Shown here: piece after piece, positions 12,318 through 25,973 of the stretch
Layout: each line of letters opens with the position of its first letter
How positions within the stretch are numbered: the first letter of the stretch is position 1
NCBI GenBank assembly: GCA_963920705.1
Contig: OY987226.1
Location: 6,698,501-6,762,500 of the forward strand
Reading direction: 5' to 3'
Source of the DNA: Odiellus spinosus
Lineage: Eukaryota > Arthropoda > Arachnida > Opiliones > Phalangiidae
Length of the DNA stretch: 64,000 bases
Made by a program: the position numbers and the translations under genes
The notes under the pieces: model-generated
What the model saw: only the letters and a program-made list of their open reading frames with translations
What the model was told of the DNA's origin: nothing
Database searches by the model: none

Positions 12318-13165
12318 CTACTAATTACTAAATTGTTTTTCTTGCTCTATTTGGGAGAGTTTTTTTGACCAATCGAACCGACTGAAAAATTTTGCTATCT
12401 TCCTAAACCTTAAAAGTTAACAAAAGAGCGACCGTGCACGGGCTCCAGGGGTGGTCAATCGGCCACGAGAAGTGGGGCTGAGATTTTCTCTGCTCACGTG
12501 ATTTCGTGACGTAGTTAGCAACATTTGAACAAGATGTCGCAACCACAACTTTTATAATATCATGTATTATCCAATCACGAGCCTTTTTTAGAGATGGAAT
12601 TCAATGATAATGTAATCAACGTGTTCTCATTACTAGAACAATAGAATTACTTCGTCTCAATTGAATCTCCATGTTCATACCAATTGTATTTGCGCCTTAT
12701 TTAAGCCACGCTCCTTATTAATTTCAAATTGCCTCTGTTTTGAAAAGTCGTCCAACTGATCTTTATAGAAATCTCCCATTGGGACAAACACAATCCATTA
12801 GGCAAAAGGAAAACCTACATAAAAAAGATCTTACAAAACGGTATTCTCGCTATATGTTTCTGGCTAATGTCGCGCTACGACCATAATGTTAATATCATAT
12901 CATAATTATGATTAATGCGTTTCCCGAAAGAGTGCGTGAATTGATATCCCAAATTTCGCAGCTCGCCTAACAGTCCTTTCCTCTGAAGGTGATTTAATAC
13001 ACTTAGTTTCAGTTATCGTTTACACTACTTTCAAAACTACCCTAATGCGTTTCTTACCATTTCAAGAACAAGTCTCGCGCAAAATCGAATTAAGTTTAGA
13101 AATAATTTTAAAAATGATATTAATCAAACTTAATTTAAGAACCGAGAAATAATGATTAGTATAAT

Positions 13166-13455
13166 CAAGAAGGATCAGACAAGGAGAGGAAAAGTGGGGC
13201 TGCGTTGAGTTAGAGAGAAAGAGCCAACCTCCCACTCGGGTGGAAAGGGGGGATAGGGAATTCTCGAGGTAAACTGTTGTCACGTGGTCACTAGCGTCGT
13301 CGGCTACTACGAAGCTGATAAGGATCCGTTTTACCCACGTGACAACATTTTACCACGAAACAGCTCTACCCCCGTTCTCCCAGAGTGGGAGTGTAGGCCG
13401 ACGCAGTAGGATCTGCGCCGTCCCTACTTTTCCTCTCCTTGTCTGATCCTTCTTG
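13166..13455. mobile_element. CAAGAAGGATCAGAC MITE, copy B
   Basis: This is a complete 290-bp copy with symmetric termini starting CAAGAAGGATCAGACAAGG and perfect 7-bp duplications GTATAAT. The right duplication overlaps the TTAA of a second repeat starting at 13466, so the two elements abut. Confidence 0.93.
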
Positions 13456-13465
13456 GTATAATTAA

Positions 13466-13760
13466 AGGGAAACTTGTAGCTAAAAATGGAATAGCATTTC
13501 AATTTATTTACTGAATCACTATGTATTCTAGAATTTTTTTTAGAATTTTTAGACAAGTTTTTCTTGTTCAAATTCATTTCTCAAGTTTGGTAAAATTAAT
13601 ATAAAAAAGTAAATTCGGGTCCATCATATTATTTCAGCCTTCAACAGTGCTTGTAATGTCTTAGCATTAAAATAATAGGCCTTTATTTGATGGCCAAGAT
13701 CTTAGGCATCAAACGCATCATCTAAAATTATAATTTTGGTTAGACATTTCCATTATGAAA
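13466..13760 (+). mobile_element. TTAA-type MITE, left part
   Basis: The left terminus AGGGAAACTTGTAGCTAAAA follows TTAA at 13462-13465, and homology to the 25974 copy continues through TATTATTTCAGCCTTCAACA. The right terminus is not adjacent. A diverged right part of the family (ATATGATTGGCAAG to GTTCCATTTGTAGATCCCT) is near 14640-14870. The two may be one element split by an insertion or two fragments. Confidence 0.65.
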
Positions 13761-14354
13761 TACATTGTATTTTGATATTTCAATTCTACATTGAATTAAC
13801 ATCATACTTAAAGTTAGACAAGCGCATTATCTCTATTATTTGATGACATGGAAACAAATGGAGCAAACTCTAAGTGGAATTGAATTTAGAATCAACTCCG
13901 AATGAAATAGACCACATATTTGCGTGCATAATGAGCAAATTTTCTTTGTGTTTAGTTGCATCATTAGTATAGTCTGGGTAAAATTGATGGGGGGTATTGT
14001 ATTTCGTAATTACAAGCAGGGGGCCATTCTATTATGTAACGGTATGAATCGGACTAAGATTTCAGCGCATATGAAGCTAAACTCCCATATATTTCGAAGC
14101 AACTTCAAGCCACTGAGATAAATTAAGGTATAAATCTTCGTGAGTGATCAATCACAGACTGATTCTCACTATGAGCCTAAGTAAATTCCTAAGTTTGTTT
14201 ACAAATGGTCGTACAATTTAAGTATTAGATGTCTAATGACTTGTACGCGTGCGTACCAGATAAGAAAGGACTTAAGCTTTTAGTTGTAAGGCGGATCTAT
14301 TGCGTGAATTTGCCAGTATTGGGAAAGATGAGGGGGATGTTAAAGCGAGGCTGT

Positions 14355-14500
14355 CAATTGGAAATTGAGTAGACTTTTCGGAATGATCGTTAAAATAGAT
14401 TCAAAAATATATAAAATTGTCAGTGAAAATACTTATTTTATAATGCCATTTTCGAAATTTTTAAAAATTATATTTTTCCCCAATACTACGTCATCACTAA
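14355..14500 (+). repeat. Dispersed repeat, uninterrupted copy
   Basis: This is the counterpart of 274-625 without the inserted MITE, so it marks the pre-insertion state of that site. Confidence 0.7.
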
Positions 14501-14955
14501 CGTCGCGTGGTTATTGTATAGCCTACAGTTGATTCTCGAACGTTCTGGCACGTGATGAAGTCGCTTTTGCTCGGTGTTATTCATAAAAGCGCTTAATCCT
14601 GAAATTCCTATCTTCCATATCAATTTGGAATTAAGACCTTACAGGGAGTCAAACGCATTCATATTCCTTTGATGTTAGTACATTACAAGCGCTATTGAAG
14701 GCTGAAATAATATGATTGGCAAGAATTTATATTTTACTTTCATTGAATCTTAACCAAACTTTAGAAATTGATTTTAAACACCAAAATCGTGTCTACAAAT
14801 TGTGAAAAAATTCTCGATGGTGATTTCGAAAAGTTGTTCCATTTGTAGATCCCTCTAATGTTCCATTGTTTTTGTTACTATTTTATTTGTACGAGCTCAA
14901 GGCCCCTAACATTAAGCGCAGTAGTTATATTTTGTAGAGTTACTATAGAAAAAAC

Positions 14956-15292
14956 CAGAAGCCGATGAAACCCACCTTTAAAGTCTATTACTCCCGGGTC
15001 TTGTCTACCCCTCTCTGTATGGGTTAGTTTCAAAAAGCGCGATTCGTACGCCTCCTAACGGTAGATATTTTCGGAGCGGGAGTTCGTCGAGCGAATATCT
15101 CTAGCAGCCTTGGGGTTCGTCAAAAAAACGTCGTCGTATGTGGAGAGAGAGAATTTCCAATTTTCCGTAGACAGGGGGTATGAAGTAGGACCCCTCCGAG
15201 CTCGTAAAATTGGGAATTTTACCCATACAGAGAGGAGCGCTATATGAAACATTAGAGTAGTAGACTTCAAAGGAGGGTTTCATTGGCTTCTG
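14956..15292 (+). mobile_element. CAGAAG MITE, copy 4
   Basis: This is a complete 337-bp copy with the CCCGGG arm first. The right flank is AGAAAAC and the left is the same with two extra A's (AGAAAAAAC), best read as a 7-bp duplication altered by a homopolymer indel. Confidence 0.9.
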
Positions 15293-16263
15293 AGAAAACT
15301 GTTGACAATTATATGAAATGGGAGTGCATTGACTGGAAAGTGTAATATACACGATTTAACCAAAATTATTTTAATCTGCATATTAAAAACCATAGTGAAA
15401 ACCTCGTGCAACACGAAAATCTCCGAGTCTTTAGGAAAGCTACGATATGACTTTGTTAAACGAACAATCCTCATTTTACGAATGACAAATATGAAGTAAT
15501 GTCGTGGAAGGACATCCGAAACCATAAGCGCCTCTAAGTCCAACGATAAATTGCCCGAAAACTCATTTTCCAAGATATATAAAAGTTATCTCCTAAAAAT
15601 ATCTCATTCTTTAAAACTTTAAGCCTAGCTGTAAACTTTGTCCTTGGGTCCTATATTCTAGAAAAACCACTCTAAAAGAATTAATTTTAACGGCAAGAAC
15701 ATTAATCCTTTGTCTTTGTAAATGGAAGATTATTCTCCAGAGGTTTTTACCCAAACAAATACTTGGCGGTTTTTGGGGTTTTAACTTTTTGAATGTTATA
15801 TCCGAGTTTTTGTCCCTTCATTGACTTACAAGCAATTGAAATAAATTAATTAGTAGGCGGTTGAAAGAGAAATGGATAATGCAGATATTAAGTGGATGAA
15901 TATTACCCAATGTTGAATCTATAAGTAACTTCATTTTCTCAAATTTGTTTAAATTGATAATCGAATTTTAATCCCAAGGATAAACAATGTTAGATGGTTA
16001 AGTTTTGAAACGGGTTGAAAGGGGACTTAGGTCTGAAAGCTCTCCTAAAAACGTTTATTTAGTAAACTTCTCTTACCTAACGTTTATTTAATAAACAGTT
16101 TTCTCAACCATGAAGGTAGTAGTCCTTTTATATATTTAATTAAATTAAAAGTTATTTTTAATTTGTTTGAGGAAATACACGCTTCTAAGCTAAATAAACT
16201 TAAGTTATTTACCATATAATTTTGTATACAGGATTAACCCTACTTTTTTATCATTAGTTATAT

Positions 16264-16603
16264 CAGAAGCCGATGAAACCCTCCTTTGAAGTCTATTACT
16301 CCCGGGCCTTGTCTACCCCTCTCTGTATGGGTTATAGTTTAAAAAAGCGCGATTCGTACGCCTCCTAACGGTAGATATTTTCGGAGCGGGAGTTCGTCCA
16401 GCGAATATCTCTAGCAGCCTTGGAGTTCGTCAAAAAAACGTTGTCGTTTGTGGAGAGAGAGAATTTCCAATTTTCCGTAGACAGGGGGGTATGAAGTAGG
16501 ACCCCTCCGATCTCGTAAAATTGTGAATTTTACCCATACAGAGAGGAGCGCTATATGGAACATTAGAGTAGTAGACTTCAAAGGAGGGTTTCATCGGCTT
16601 CTG
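16264..16603 (+). mobile_element. CAGAAG MITE, copy 5
   Basis: This is a complete 340-bp copy flanked by perfect 7-bp duplications GTTATAT. It differs from the other copies mainly by small homopolymer changes (for example the run of six G near the right third). Confidence 0.94.
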
Positions 16604-17741
16604 GTTATATATTGAGACCCTTGTCGATTGAGACCCTTGTCGATTAAACATGATTTCAAAAGGATTACAGATCGATTAAAAATTTATTCTGAATCAAAGT
16701 TCCAAACTATTATCGAACAGAAAAGATTTTTCCTAAAATATAGGCCCAACAGTTTTTGTTTTTGCATTGCACAATCATGCATTTATAGCTCAGCCATCTT
16801 CTTGATACGCTTATTGCGTGTGGCGACTACTGACCTTAAGTTTAAACGTGATTATTTGCGTGAACAAAATGTGTTACGCTCGCCTTTTCCATGCATTTTT
16901 CTTTAGTTTATATATATACGACTCGTACGTGTAGGGCCAAGGCTTAAGTTTAATATGGTTTGAGAGGTTTTTCTTTTTTAGTTTCCTCTTTGCTTGATCT
17001 TTAACCATTTCACAAATAGTCAATTTGCAATTCCACAAAAGCTGAGATGGAATTATACATAATGTTAAACTTCGAATAGGAAGAAAAGTAGTATTGTGAA
17101 ATCGGATTATATATCTGTTTAACTTCTTTGAAGCAATTAAGAGGCGTTAGAAGAACGAGGACTTGGCGGGAGGTTGATGTTTGAGTTTACCACCCTTTCT
17201 CTAACTTCGAAACAATCGTTACTTCCAGTCGGTTGAATGAAGTTCGTATTGTGGGAATTTAACGATTATTTTGTATGGATTCTTGTAGCATTGCGTGCTT
17301 AGAGTGAGTAGTCTATGATTGTTTTTACGGAGCTTTGAGTTGATGGTTTTCTTTCGTTTTTATGCTCCTGTTCGGTATTATACCTTGCAACAACAAATAT
17401 AATTTTGTTTCTATATGTCGTTTAATATTTTGTATTCATTCGCCTCAGTAATCATTCTTTTGCAAACTGTTCTTGAACACAAATAGGGATTTTTAAGATT
17501 TCAAAGTTTGCCCGCAACAGTTAATGGGTAGTCGGATGGAATCTTGAACTTTGACCTTTGTTATAACCTAACGTTACTTATAGAACTAAAGCCTAGTTTA
17601 TACTAGACCATGATACTTTTTAAGCGTTTTGAAAAGGAGAAATCTTCCAATTTCTTCATTAACTGTGTACTTTTTTCAAATATATGATTATTAGCTTGAA
17701 AAGTTCATTTTAACATTCAAAACTTCTTAAAAACAGTTTCA

Positions 17742-18024
17742 TAAGCTACGATTTCTTAATCGATTTGAAACGGTGAAATCAAACCGATATTCAAATCGCT
17801 AGGAATCGTTTTAAGCGTCACGTGTTCACGCATTATCTTGTAGCTTCATCTATCGGTTGTTAAAACCGAATCGGTATGAAACTGGTTCCCGAAGCAGTTT
17901 CGAGAAATCGAATCAAATCGATTTGATAAACGACTGTTTCCTGTTCACACGACTAAAGCGAAACGTTTTGAAACGGTTTAAATCGATTCCAAGGCCTAGT
18001 TAAAGCCTTAAGTATGAACGTAGC
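17742..18024 (-). mobile_element. AATCGATT-rich inverted-repeat element, copy 2
   Basis: This is the same family as 2662-2934 in reverse orientation, with the core CTGGTTCCCGAAGCAGTTTC. The right end reads GGCCTAG, then a short insertion TTAAAGCCTTAAG, then TATGAACGTAGCT. Confidence 0.75.
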
Positions 18025-21000
18025 TAATGTTGCTGAGTAAAAAAACACTTTCATTATGTCCGAATTTAGTTTTAGTTGATGTAATTCTAAGGTAAGCTGA
18101 ACTGTTCCTGCTTGCTTGAATAAGTTCCTGGTTTATGGGATTATAACAGCAAGGCTTTTTTCAACCGTGTAATGTGTTAAACTGCTCGAAATGAAAAGAA
18201 TAGGAATGGTACAGCTTAAGTATTCGTGTTTCGACCGAGGTTTCGACCCTATTTTTAAAGTCACGTACCGTTTCTTAAGGCCATTTGCTTCTGGGCATAA
18301 CAAATCGTCATTTTTCTTTTTTCAACTATTATAAAAACTTTAGCCTAAAAACAAAAAACTCTTTATTAAGCGTCAATGTTCGAGCTTTATCCATCTCTAT
18401 CCATACGTATTATATAGTCATAATCAGGTTTCGTTGTCAGCAAGTACAAAGCTATATACTTCGTTTAATAATCTGTATGATTTGTTGGGAATGCTGCCTT
18501 TGTATCTGATGAAAACATACAATGATTCTGATTTTAGATTCTGTTCATGGAATTATAACGAATATCCATAATAGTAGAGGTGTGAAGGCTCTAAGCTTAT
18601 TTTTATAGATATTTCATTCAAAAAGGCCCCTTTGTATTCGTATACCATTCTTGAACAAACTATGCTTTTGTTTAAGAATAGTTGGCATTATGTATAACTA
18701 TAGGCGGTTGGATACGCAATGTTAAATCTCATTGAGACAAAGTAGTCTTTATCAACGCCACTTGAACGCGGATAACTCATTCTTAGTCATTTTTTCCACC
18801 CTCTCAGTTTCATCCCAGCGTAGGAAAAAAACCTTTTATTTCTGTAATGGATCCTCCATTCTTAGATTTACGTATTCATAGGCTATATAGGTATCCTATA
18901 TATGCTAAGCCTCGTCAATTTCTTTTTTCCCTAACTTCAAAATGGTTTTTCCTCAAAATCCAACTATATATCCGACCTACTTTCTCTCACTTTTTCCCTG
19001 AGGAAGAATATCGAATTATCCACAAAAACTACGAACTTATCGCCCTAACCCCCCTACCCCTGAAGCCCCTTAAAATGGGTTTACCAGTCTTTGGTATTCT
19101 GCCAACTCTTGGAACTTAAATTCAAGCGCACTCGCGATATTTTTCTTAGTTTTAGCGAGTTGTGGTTCTTCAGGAATGTTCTGAATAATACCGATCGGAA
19201 TTTTTTTTAAGTTGCTGGTGCAGATAGGGATAATATAATTACATCATTCACTGGCGATAACTTGTTTTTTTTTTAATCTTGTATAAATTTCTTCACATTA
19301 TGAAGAAAGCGAACTAAGATATGCGCACCCAAAATAACATTCATAACACGCTTTTTTTGGGACACTCCTGGTTTTATTTATAGAGCTATTGCGAAAACCT
19401 TCTAGGATTAAATATATTTAAATTAAATTTTACAGAAACATTTAATAACTCGACACAGACAATATGCAGAAGAACTTCGAAAAGTTTTGAGTTCTTGTAC
19501 TAGGTATTTTCCACTTGTCTGGTTATGGCGCTCCCTAAATGGCTATACAAGTTTAAGTTATGAGGGACGAGTGACGTCATAATATCATCACCATCGGAAC
19601 CGGAAAATAATCAATTTTCAACCATGCCGAAAGAAATTCGCTATGGTACTTCTTGTTCCAAACCTTCTTTATGATTATTGTATATGTTGCCAGAAGATAA
19701 CCCAACCAATACCATGTACCATCCTCATCATAGCAGTTCATTGCTCTCTAAAATAACCTTTATACCATCGAGGTAGAAAGACCTAAGCTGTACGCATTTC
19801 GGCCTAATGAAAGCTACAAAAGTATTTCAAGTATATCAGTGCCTTAGCAGCTTCCAATGAAAGACCTGACTATTCAGGCGAGGTGTCAGTCTTTACATAC
19901 AAGAATTCTAGCAATTCTTTTGGGATGAAAGAATTTCTTTCGAGAGATGCTAAGCCTTTTTTTTTTTTTCTTTCTTTCTGTATATACTGTATGCAGTGTG
20001 TAGCTGGTTTTTTCTTAACGCTCTGATACCCAGCGAGAAGTCTTAGCTTGGCGAAAAAGTGACAGCTAGGATGAATGTTGATGCCACCCTATATCGATTG
20101 CCTATATATACCGAGTGAGCTGAAACCATCGATTTCTTACGCTATGTAAAAAAATTCTGGGTCTGTTGGAACCGCTGTCAAGGCTATAAGAACCTGGCTT
20201 GGCTATCCCAACTGCATAGTCATTCGTACCTATCTTATTGCAGTACTGCAAGCTTCATGTAGTTTGTTTTTCGCTGTAAAATGTGCTGAGAATATCTGTA
20301 GACCCTCATTGGCTTTGCAACTTTAAGAAGCCTACTCTAACCTTGCAAGATTTTCAAAAAATGTAATACAAAGCAGGCGTGTTAACTTAAAATTTTAATT
20401 GTGAATCGGAATTTTTTCATGGGCAATTCAACTTCGAATTGCCAACTAATCTGCTGGAACAAGAGTTGACTTGCATACCAAGGCTTAACAGTGAAAAAAA
20501 GGCGCACTAATCGTATTGGAGAAGCTAACCACGTGTTTCAAATTTTTACATTATCTGCGTGTCTAAAGCACTAATTCTGGGATTCCTTTATGAGAGTTAG
20601 TTTTGTTCGAAAACACTGAAATTGAGTTTCGAAGATGTCCAGTCCCCTTTTTTTCGGTGTAAGACAAAATATGTGTGCTAGAGAGGTTTAACAATTTTTT
20701 CCGTGATATTTCTAGCCGTTTTTCTTTCGATGCTTAAATGTTTCGAATATTTGTGATCCGTTATTGAAATGAAAAAGAAAATATTCACACCTAGTTTAAT
20801 TTTCTTAAATAATTTGCTCTTCAAAAAACTCTTTTTGGTTTCATATTCTTTAAAACCAACCTCAGAAGCTAAGCGCGTTTTTCCCATAGGTGTATCCATC
20901 TACAGTAGCACTACAAGCACTCAAAAGTGAATTTACTTTTCAGCAATATTTTGTTAGGCCCCCATTACAATTGTAGTCTACGCTAAGTAGTTCCATTGTT

Positions 21001-22051
21001 TTTGTTTGGTTTTACTTATCCTAAGTTCAGATGCTATAGCTAAGAAAGGAAGAAGTCTACGTAACAAAACCACATCCTAGAAAAAGGGTCCATGAACTAT
21101 AACTAGATTTAACTTGTATAATGGCACCTACTTCCCTCGTATCCCTCCTTCCCCCCACATCTATCTGGTATATTTTCGTAGTTGAATGGATTACAGCTCG
21201 CCGTAGAAAATTTCTAAAGAGCTAGGAAGCAAAAATCCAATCGCCGCTTTCCAACCCGAATATGAAATTTCACGTAGAGTTTACAATACTGATCCAAGCT
21301 ATTCCTCTTCTAAAATATATCGATTTCGAAACGGTGTTCAATGGCTTCATGTCATCATCATAGAGCTGTATTAGTGAAAACTTGACTCGAAAAGCTTTCA
21401 CCCTTTCGTTTTTTTGGCGCTAAAGTTTTCCCGGAATTTTTCTTTCTTTTATTATTCGGAGCGTTATCCAGAATGTGGAAAGGATGTGTTGGGAAGTAGA
21501 ATAAAAATTTTCTAGGCCAAATATTTTGATGCGATTCCGTTACACGTAAGCGTGAACGCTTTTTCATAAAAGCAAAGCAAAGATTTAGTATTATCGTGGT
21601 CGTTTGAAGTATTTGGGTTTCAGCAGAGACAGGATGAATCCTGTTTTACAGTAGATATGTACGTACAAATCCCTCTTCACTTATCAGTGAATATCAATAT
21701 ATAATAGAAAACGTATAGAACTCGTAAAGAATTCGTTTGGCACCGGGTTTTATTCGCAAAGTAACGTAATTTATATAAGTATGACAATTAAGTAGTAGTG
21801 GTGCGTTTTAAAGAAGGGCGAGTGGATTTTTATTGATTTAGCTCTAAAAATAAGACATGTTTGACTAGTAAATCCAAGGGGATAGAGACTTTTAAATTGG
21901 CATGGAATTGACAGTTTTTAAAAATGTATTTCGCTAAACGACTATTTTTAAAATTAATTTTCTACTGTTTTAACGTATTTCCAACATCTAGTTAAATATT
22001 ATTGTGTTTGCAAATGTTCTAAATCGAAATTTTCTTCTATTTGTTTTCTAG

Positions 22052-22134
22052 ATTGACCGTGACGGCTAGCTGCCCTATGGACTTGCAATATTTTCCTATG
22101 GACAGGCAGCTGTGCACAATTGAAATCGAGAGCT
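22052..22134 (+). CDS. Rdl: Rdl-type GABA-gated chloride channel, Cys-loop exon
   Basis: This 83-base internal exon encodes the Cys-loop of a pentameric ligand-gated chloride channel subunit. After one base completing an upstream codon, it reads [20 protein letters not shown], then C and TIEIES. The two cysteines are separated by 13 residues, as in all Cys-loop receptors, and the [14 protein letters not shown] wording is that of insect RDL rather than LCCH3, GRD or GluCl. The acceptor is a pyrimidine-rich tract ending TTTTCTAG, and the donor is GTAAGT. The last base, T, completes a Phe codon with the next exon; in Drosophila RDL this ESF segment is loop B of the GABA site (family knowledge). 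The next exon is 16.8 kb away. The upstream exon, which should end in a split Arg codon, was not found in the window. Confidence 0.93.
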
Positions 22135-22533
22135 GTAAGTAAAATATTTTCTTTCAATATATATCGAATTCATCTTACCAATATACCATTGATGGCCCGA
22201 GATCCTAGCTCTTTCCTAGAAAGTCTTCCATTTCACTGAACATGATTTAGTTAAAAATTTAAATATTATCATGAGCAGGAACAGAAATAAGTAATATTTT
22301 TGGACAATTGTCCAGTAACCCCCCTTCACAAATTAAAATTTATTAAACATTTTAAAAAATTATCAAATATTGCCAGAATTCCCTGTACCAGAAAGTAAAT
22401 TAAATATTTCTTTCTTATTTGACAAATGTCGTGTGAAAAATTGGAAAATTTATCGGACAATGTCCAGTCTCCTGCACTTATTTTCAGGCTCCATCTATAT
22501 ATTACAATTATTATAATTGTATCAGGGTTCCTA

Positions 22534-22990
22534 CACAACCAGGAAAAGTCTGGGAATTTAGAAATTGACCCAAAAGGACAGGGAAAAGTCAGGGTATTTG
22601 GAAAGTTCTCCAAAAGGTCAGAGAAAAGTCGAGGAATTTGGAACTTGAACCAAAAGATCAAGGAAGTCAGGGAATTTGGGAAATGCTCCAAAAGATCAGG
22701 GGAAAGTCAAGGAATTTGGAATTTGACCCAAAAATACCTAAGCCCTAAATTACGCTCAAAAATGGCTAAGCCTAAAACACTTTTTATGAAAAAACCTTCT
22801 TCCACTCGGTGTACAGGGTTCGTGCACGACCTGGAAAGGTCAGGGAATTGGGAAATTGGCCCAAAAGATCTGGGGGAAAGTCAGGGAATTGGGAAATTGG
22901 CCCAAAAGATCTGGGGGAAAGTCAGGGAATTTGGGAAATGCTCCAAAAGCTCAGGGAATTTGAAAATGAGCCCAAATGGTCATAGAAATT
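22534..22990 (+). repeat. CAGGGAATTTGG-type short tandem repeat block
   Basis: Units of ~43-47 bp have the theme AAAGTCAGGGAATTTGG, then AAATTGACCCAAAAGATC. The long open frame across it (22426-22992) has only Lys/Gly/Ser-rich repeat content. Related scattered units occur at 23207-23265 and 27550-27745 and, more loosely, at 43380-43610 and 45990-46225. Confidence 0.8.
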
Positions 22991-23990
22991 AAATATTAAA
23001 GTATACGTTTCAAGGAACTGTTTATGATTGGTTTACCAATTAATTTTAACGTTATTATTATAAACTGAAAATATTTGCCTGAGGATTAAATTTTTTCCTC
23101 ATATTCTGAGTAAACTAACGACACTGTTTAGGGATAAACTACGTCAAATACGTGGGAATTGGCAACTGCTCGCTGGTAAGAATAAATTCATGATAAAAAA
23201 ATTAAAATTGGTCAGGGAAATTATTAAGAAATGATCAGGGAAAACCTGGAAAAGTCAGGGAAATAAAGTTTCAAAATTTGAATTAACCAACCAATTTGTA
23301 TGCTCGATGTGCAGATATATAAGAATATATAACATTAGGTTAAGAGGTTCTGAAGTTATTTTTGGCGCCAAAGAATGTTGGGGGGGGGGGGTCTCTCTCT
23401 AGAATTTACTCAAACATTTCGTGTTAATTAATGAACAATGCGGTCTGCAAAATTACGTTTCAAATTTTGATACACGTTATAAATTAATATCAAAGGTCAG
23501 ACTAATTAATCTAAAGTTTTAATTGATAAATTTAAATTAATATCCATACAAGTACTCGTGCATTAAACTTAAACTTGAATAATTATAAACTTATCCGGTC
23601 GTTGGACGTGTTTTAAGCCGCTTGTTTAACCGATGTTCGGTATTCCATCAATATGTAAATTGGTCTAATTTATATATTACCGTGTGCCAGAATAAGCCGC
23701 CTATCCATCTGTATAGTCTAGTCTAGTATGTGGGCCTTATACTCTATATCGACACGGATTGGAAGATTAAAATTTCGGCACGTTCGTCGGGATCTCTCTT
23801 ATCTCTTTGAAACTAAAGAATAGAGATAAGATTGATTCGAACTTGCTGCTTGTTGAAACTGATTATCACTTCATCGCTATTAATTGTTGAAGGGATCGAC
23901 GTCTGTCTGGCATCAAGTAGATTTCCTTAACCCTTAAAAAGGCTTAATTTCTGTGGAAAAAAATATACTTAATTTGTAGACTAGACAAAT

Positions 23991-24547
23991 TAGAGCTCGG
24001 AATCGGATCGATCCATTATCTTCTGTTATTCGTATATTTTCAGATATTTTATTTTCGGATAAATTGTTTGTAACTAAAAAAATGAAATTTTTATATTCGT
24101 ATAATTGTTAAATGTATAAGGTTTACCCGAAGATAAGCCTTTGGCGCTTTATCTACGAACAAATTACTCGTATTCAAACGTATAACGATGGATAAGAAAA
24201 TTCACATTTCCAGAATTAGTCTAAAATATAAGAAAAATATTTCAAATTGACTTTTAATTTGAAGAATATAAATAAAACAACGAAACTAAGATTTTAAATC
24301 ATCTTTTTATTCATTGTTTTTCACGAAAATAAATTTTGAATTTTTTTATCCGAACGTATAACGCGGATAATATTCTAAGATAAGTCCATTTTTGGATAAA
24401 AACTGATATGGATTATGTTTTTTTACTTTATCTTCGAATAAGTTAACTCGAATGAAAAATAGTCAATTTTTAATCAAACAGATAATATACATCAGAATTT
24501 AGTAGATTTTATCCAATTGATAAAAATTATACGAATTCCGAGCTCTA
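23991..24547. mobile_element. hAT-like non-autonomous element
   Basis: This 557-bp stretch lies between inverted termini TAGAGCTCGGAAT and ATTCCGAGCTCTA, flanked by perfect 8-bp duplications AGACAAAT. The 8-bp duplication and the T-A-G-A-G start fit the hAT superfamily signature. The interior is AT-rich with several GGATAA/TTATCC and AACGTATAACG motifs and no transposase frame. Confidence 0.82.
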
Positions 24548-25323
24548 AGACAAATAATCTAGAACTATTTAAAGTGGATTGTCATTTGATCGAATTTGAT
24601 AACGAAATTAGGGTGAAATTATGTAATTTAGAAAGCTTTTACGTCTTTTAATCGAACTAATAAGATACTATTCCATTTCCCTTAAAATAGTTTGGTATTT
24701 TTAGGTTAGGATTTATTATTTATTAGGTTTCATTTGATTGGATTTTCCTTTTATCACTTTTAAGATTGATTTAATCTTAATGACGAGGCTGTTAGACCTC
24801 ATTAATATTGTGATAAAGGGATACTATTTAAGCGCGTAAATTCAACATTTTTATAAAATTGCCTATCACATAATATATAGAGTAAGCCTTAAATTAAATG
24901 GGGCGAATATTATTCGAGTCTTTCAGTACCGTCTGAAAATATGATACGCGCCTATCAAATCCGATATGATACCAGTTTAGTTGGCTTTTACCCCATAGCG
25001 ACACTTTTCTGAACTGGACCCTCGGGCGCCCTTTTTTAGTAAATCGGCTGGCTAAATCGATCGTGAACAAGTAAAACGCATTCCATAAGCAACTAAACCC
25101 CTTAATATCCCTTTTACGTGTAGAATATGAAAGTTAGGGGCCTTTTAAAGGGAAGGTAACTTGGATGGATAATAAATTATTAATAATTTTAATTATATTA
25201 TATTTTTTATGAAAAGGTAGTTTACCTTTTTCTCGCGTCAACCTACAAATGGTCACGAAAAAGATCATTTAAAAGCAACGCAATCATTTGCGAGAACGCG
25301 TAATATTTAACTGTAAGCTCTAT

Positions 25324-25665
25324 CAGAAGTAGATGAAACCCTCCTTTGAAGTCTATTACTCTAATGTTCGATATAGCGCTCCTCTCTGTATGGGTAAAAT
25401 TCACAATTTTACGAGATCGGAGGGGTGCTACTTCATACCCCCCTGTCTACGGAAAATTGGAAATTCTCTCTCTCCACAAACGACGACGTTTTTTTTTTTG
25501 ACGAACTCCAAGGCTGCTAGATATATTCGCTCGACGAACTCCCGCTCCGAAAATGTCTACCGTTAGGAGGCGTACGAATCGCGCTTTTTGAGAATAACCC
25601 ATACAGAGAGGGGTAGACAAGACCCGGGAGTAATAGACTTCAAAGGAGGGTTTCATCGGCTTCTG
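25324..25665 (-). mobile_element. CAGAAG MITE, copy 6
   Basis: This is a complete 342-bp copy flanked by perfect 7-bp duplications GCTCTAT. It carries the CAGAAGTAGATG left-end variant and an expanded T-run after GACGACG. Confidence 0.94.
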
Positions 25666-25973
25666 GCTCTATTTATAGCCACTCGATTATAATGATGACG
25701 TTTGTATTGCTTAGGATGTTTGTTTTAAAATATTTCAAAGATAACGATTATTATGAAATTAATAACCCGATGTATTTATATTTAAAATCGTTTTTAACCA
25801 TTTTTCCGAAAATGTTACTTAAATTCTATTTGTAGCTTGTGGAAAATGTCGTGATAGTCTCACTTTAAACGTCTAGACAAGTTAAATGACATTCGTTTTC
25901 CACCTACTTGAAAATTTCCTATATTTTATTATAGAATTTATTCTTCTCATTCTGGTTTGTTAAAGGGAAACTT

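Larger units (their letters stand above)
1..22051 (+). other. Upstream Rdl intron (partial), no exon found
   Basis: I infer this is intron, because the first recognised exon begins with a split codon and needs an upstream donor. The missing RDL exon with the WVPDTFF and VNEKQ signatures was not found on the + strand. The stretch holds several MITE families, diverged tandem repeats and AT-rich filler. Blocks 2940-4280, 4580-6540 and 18030-22050 show nothing I recognise apart from short homopolymers. The open frames here are short and without family motifs. Confidence 0.7.

Noticed and set aside
22426..22992. Open frame of 188 codons
   Set aside because: It is made of CAGGGAATTTGG-type tandem repeats; the protein is Lys/Gly/Ser-rich and shows no domain.
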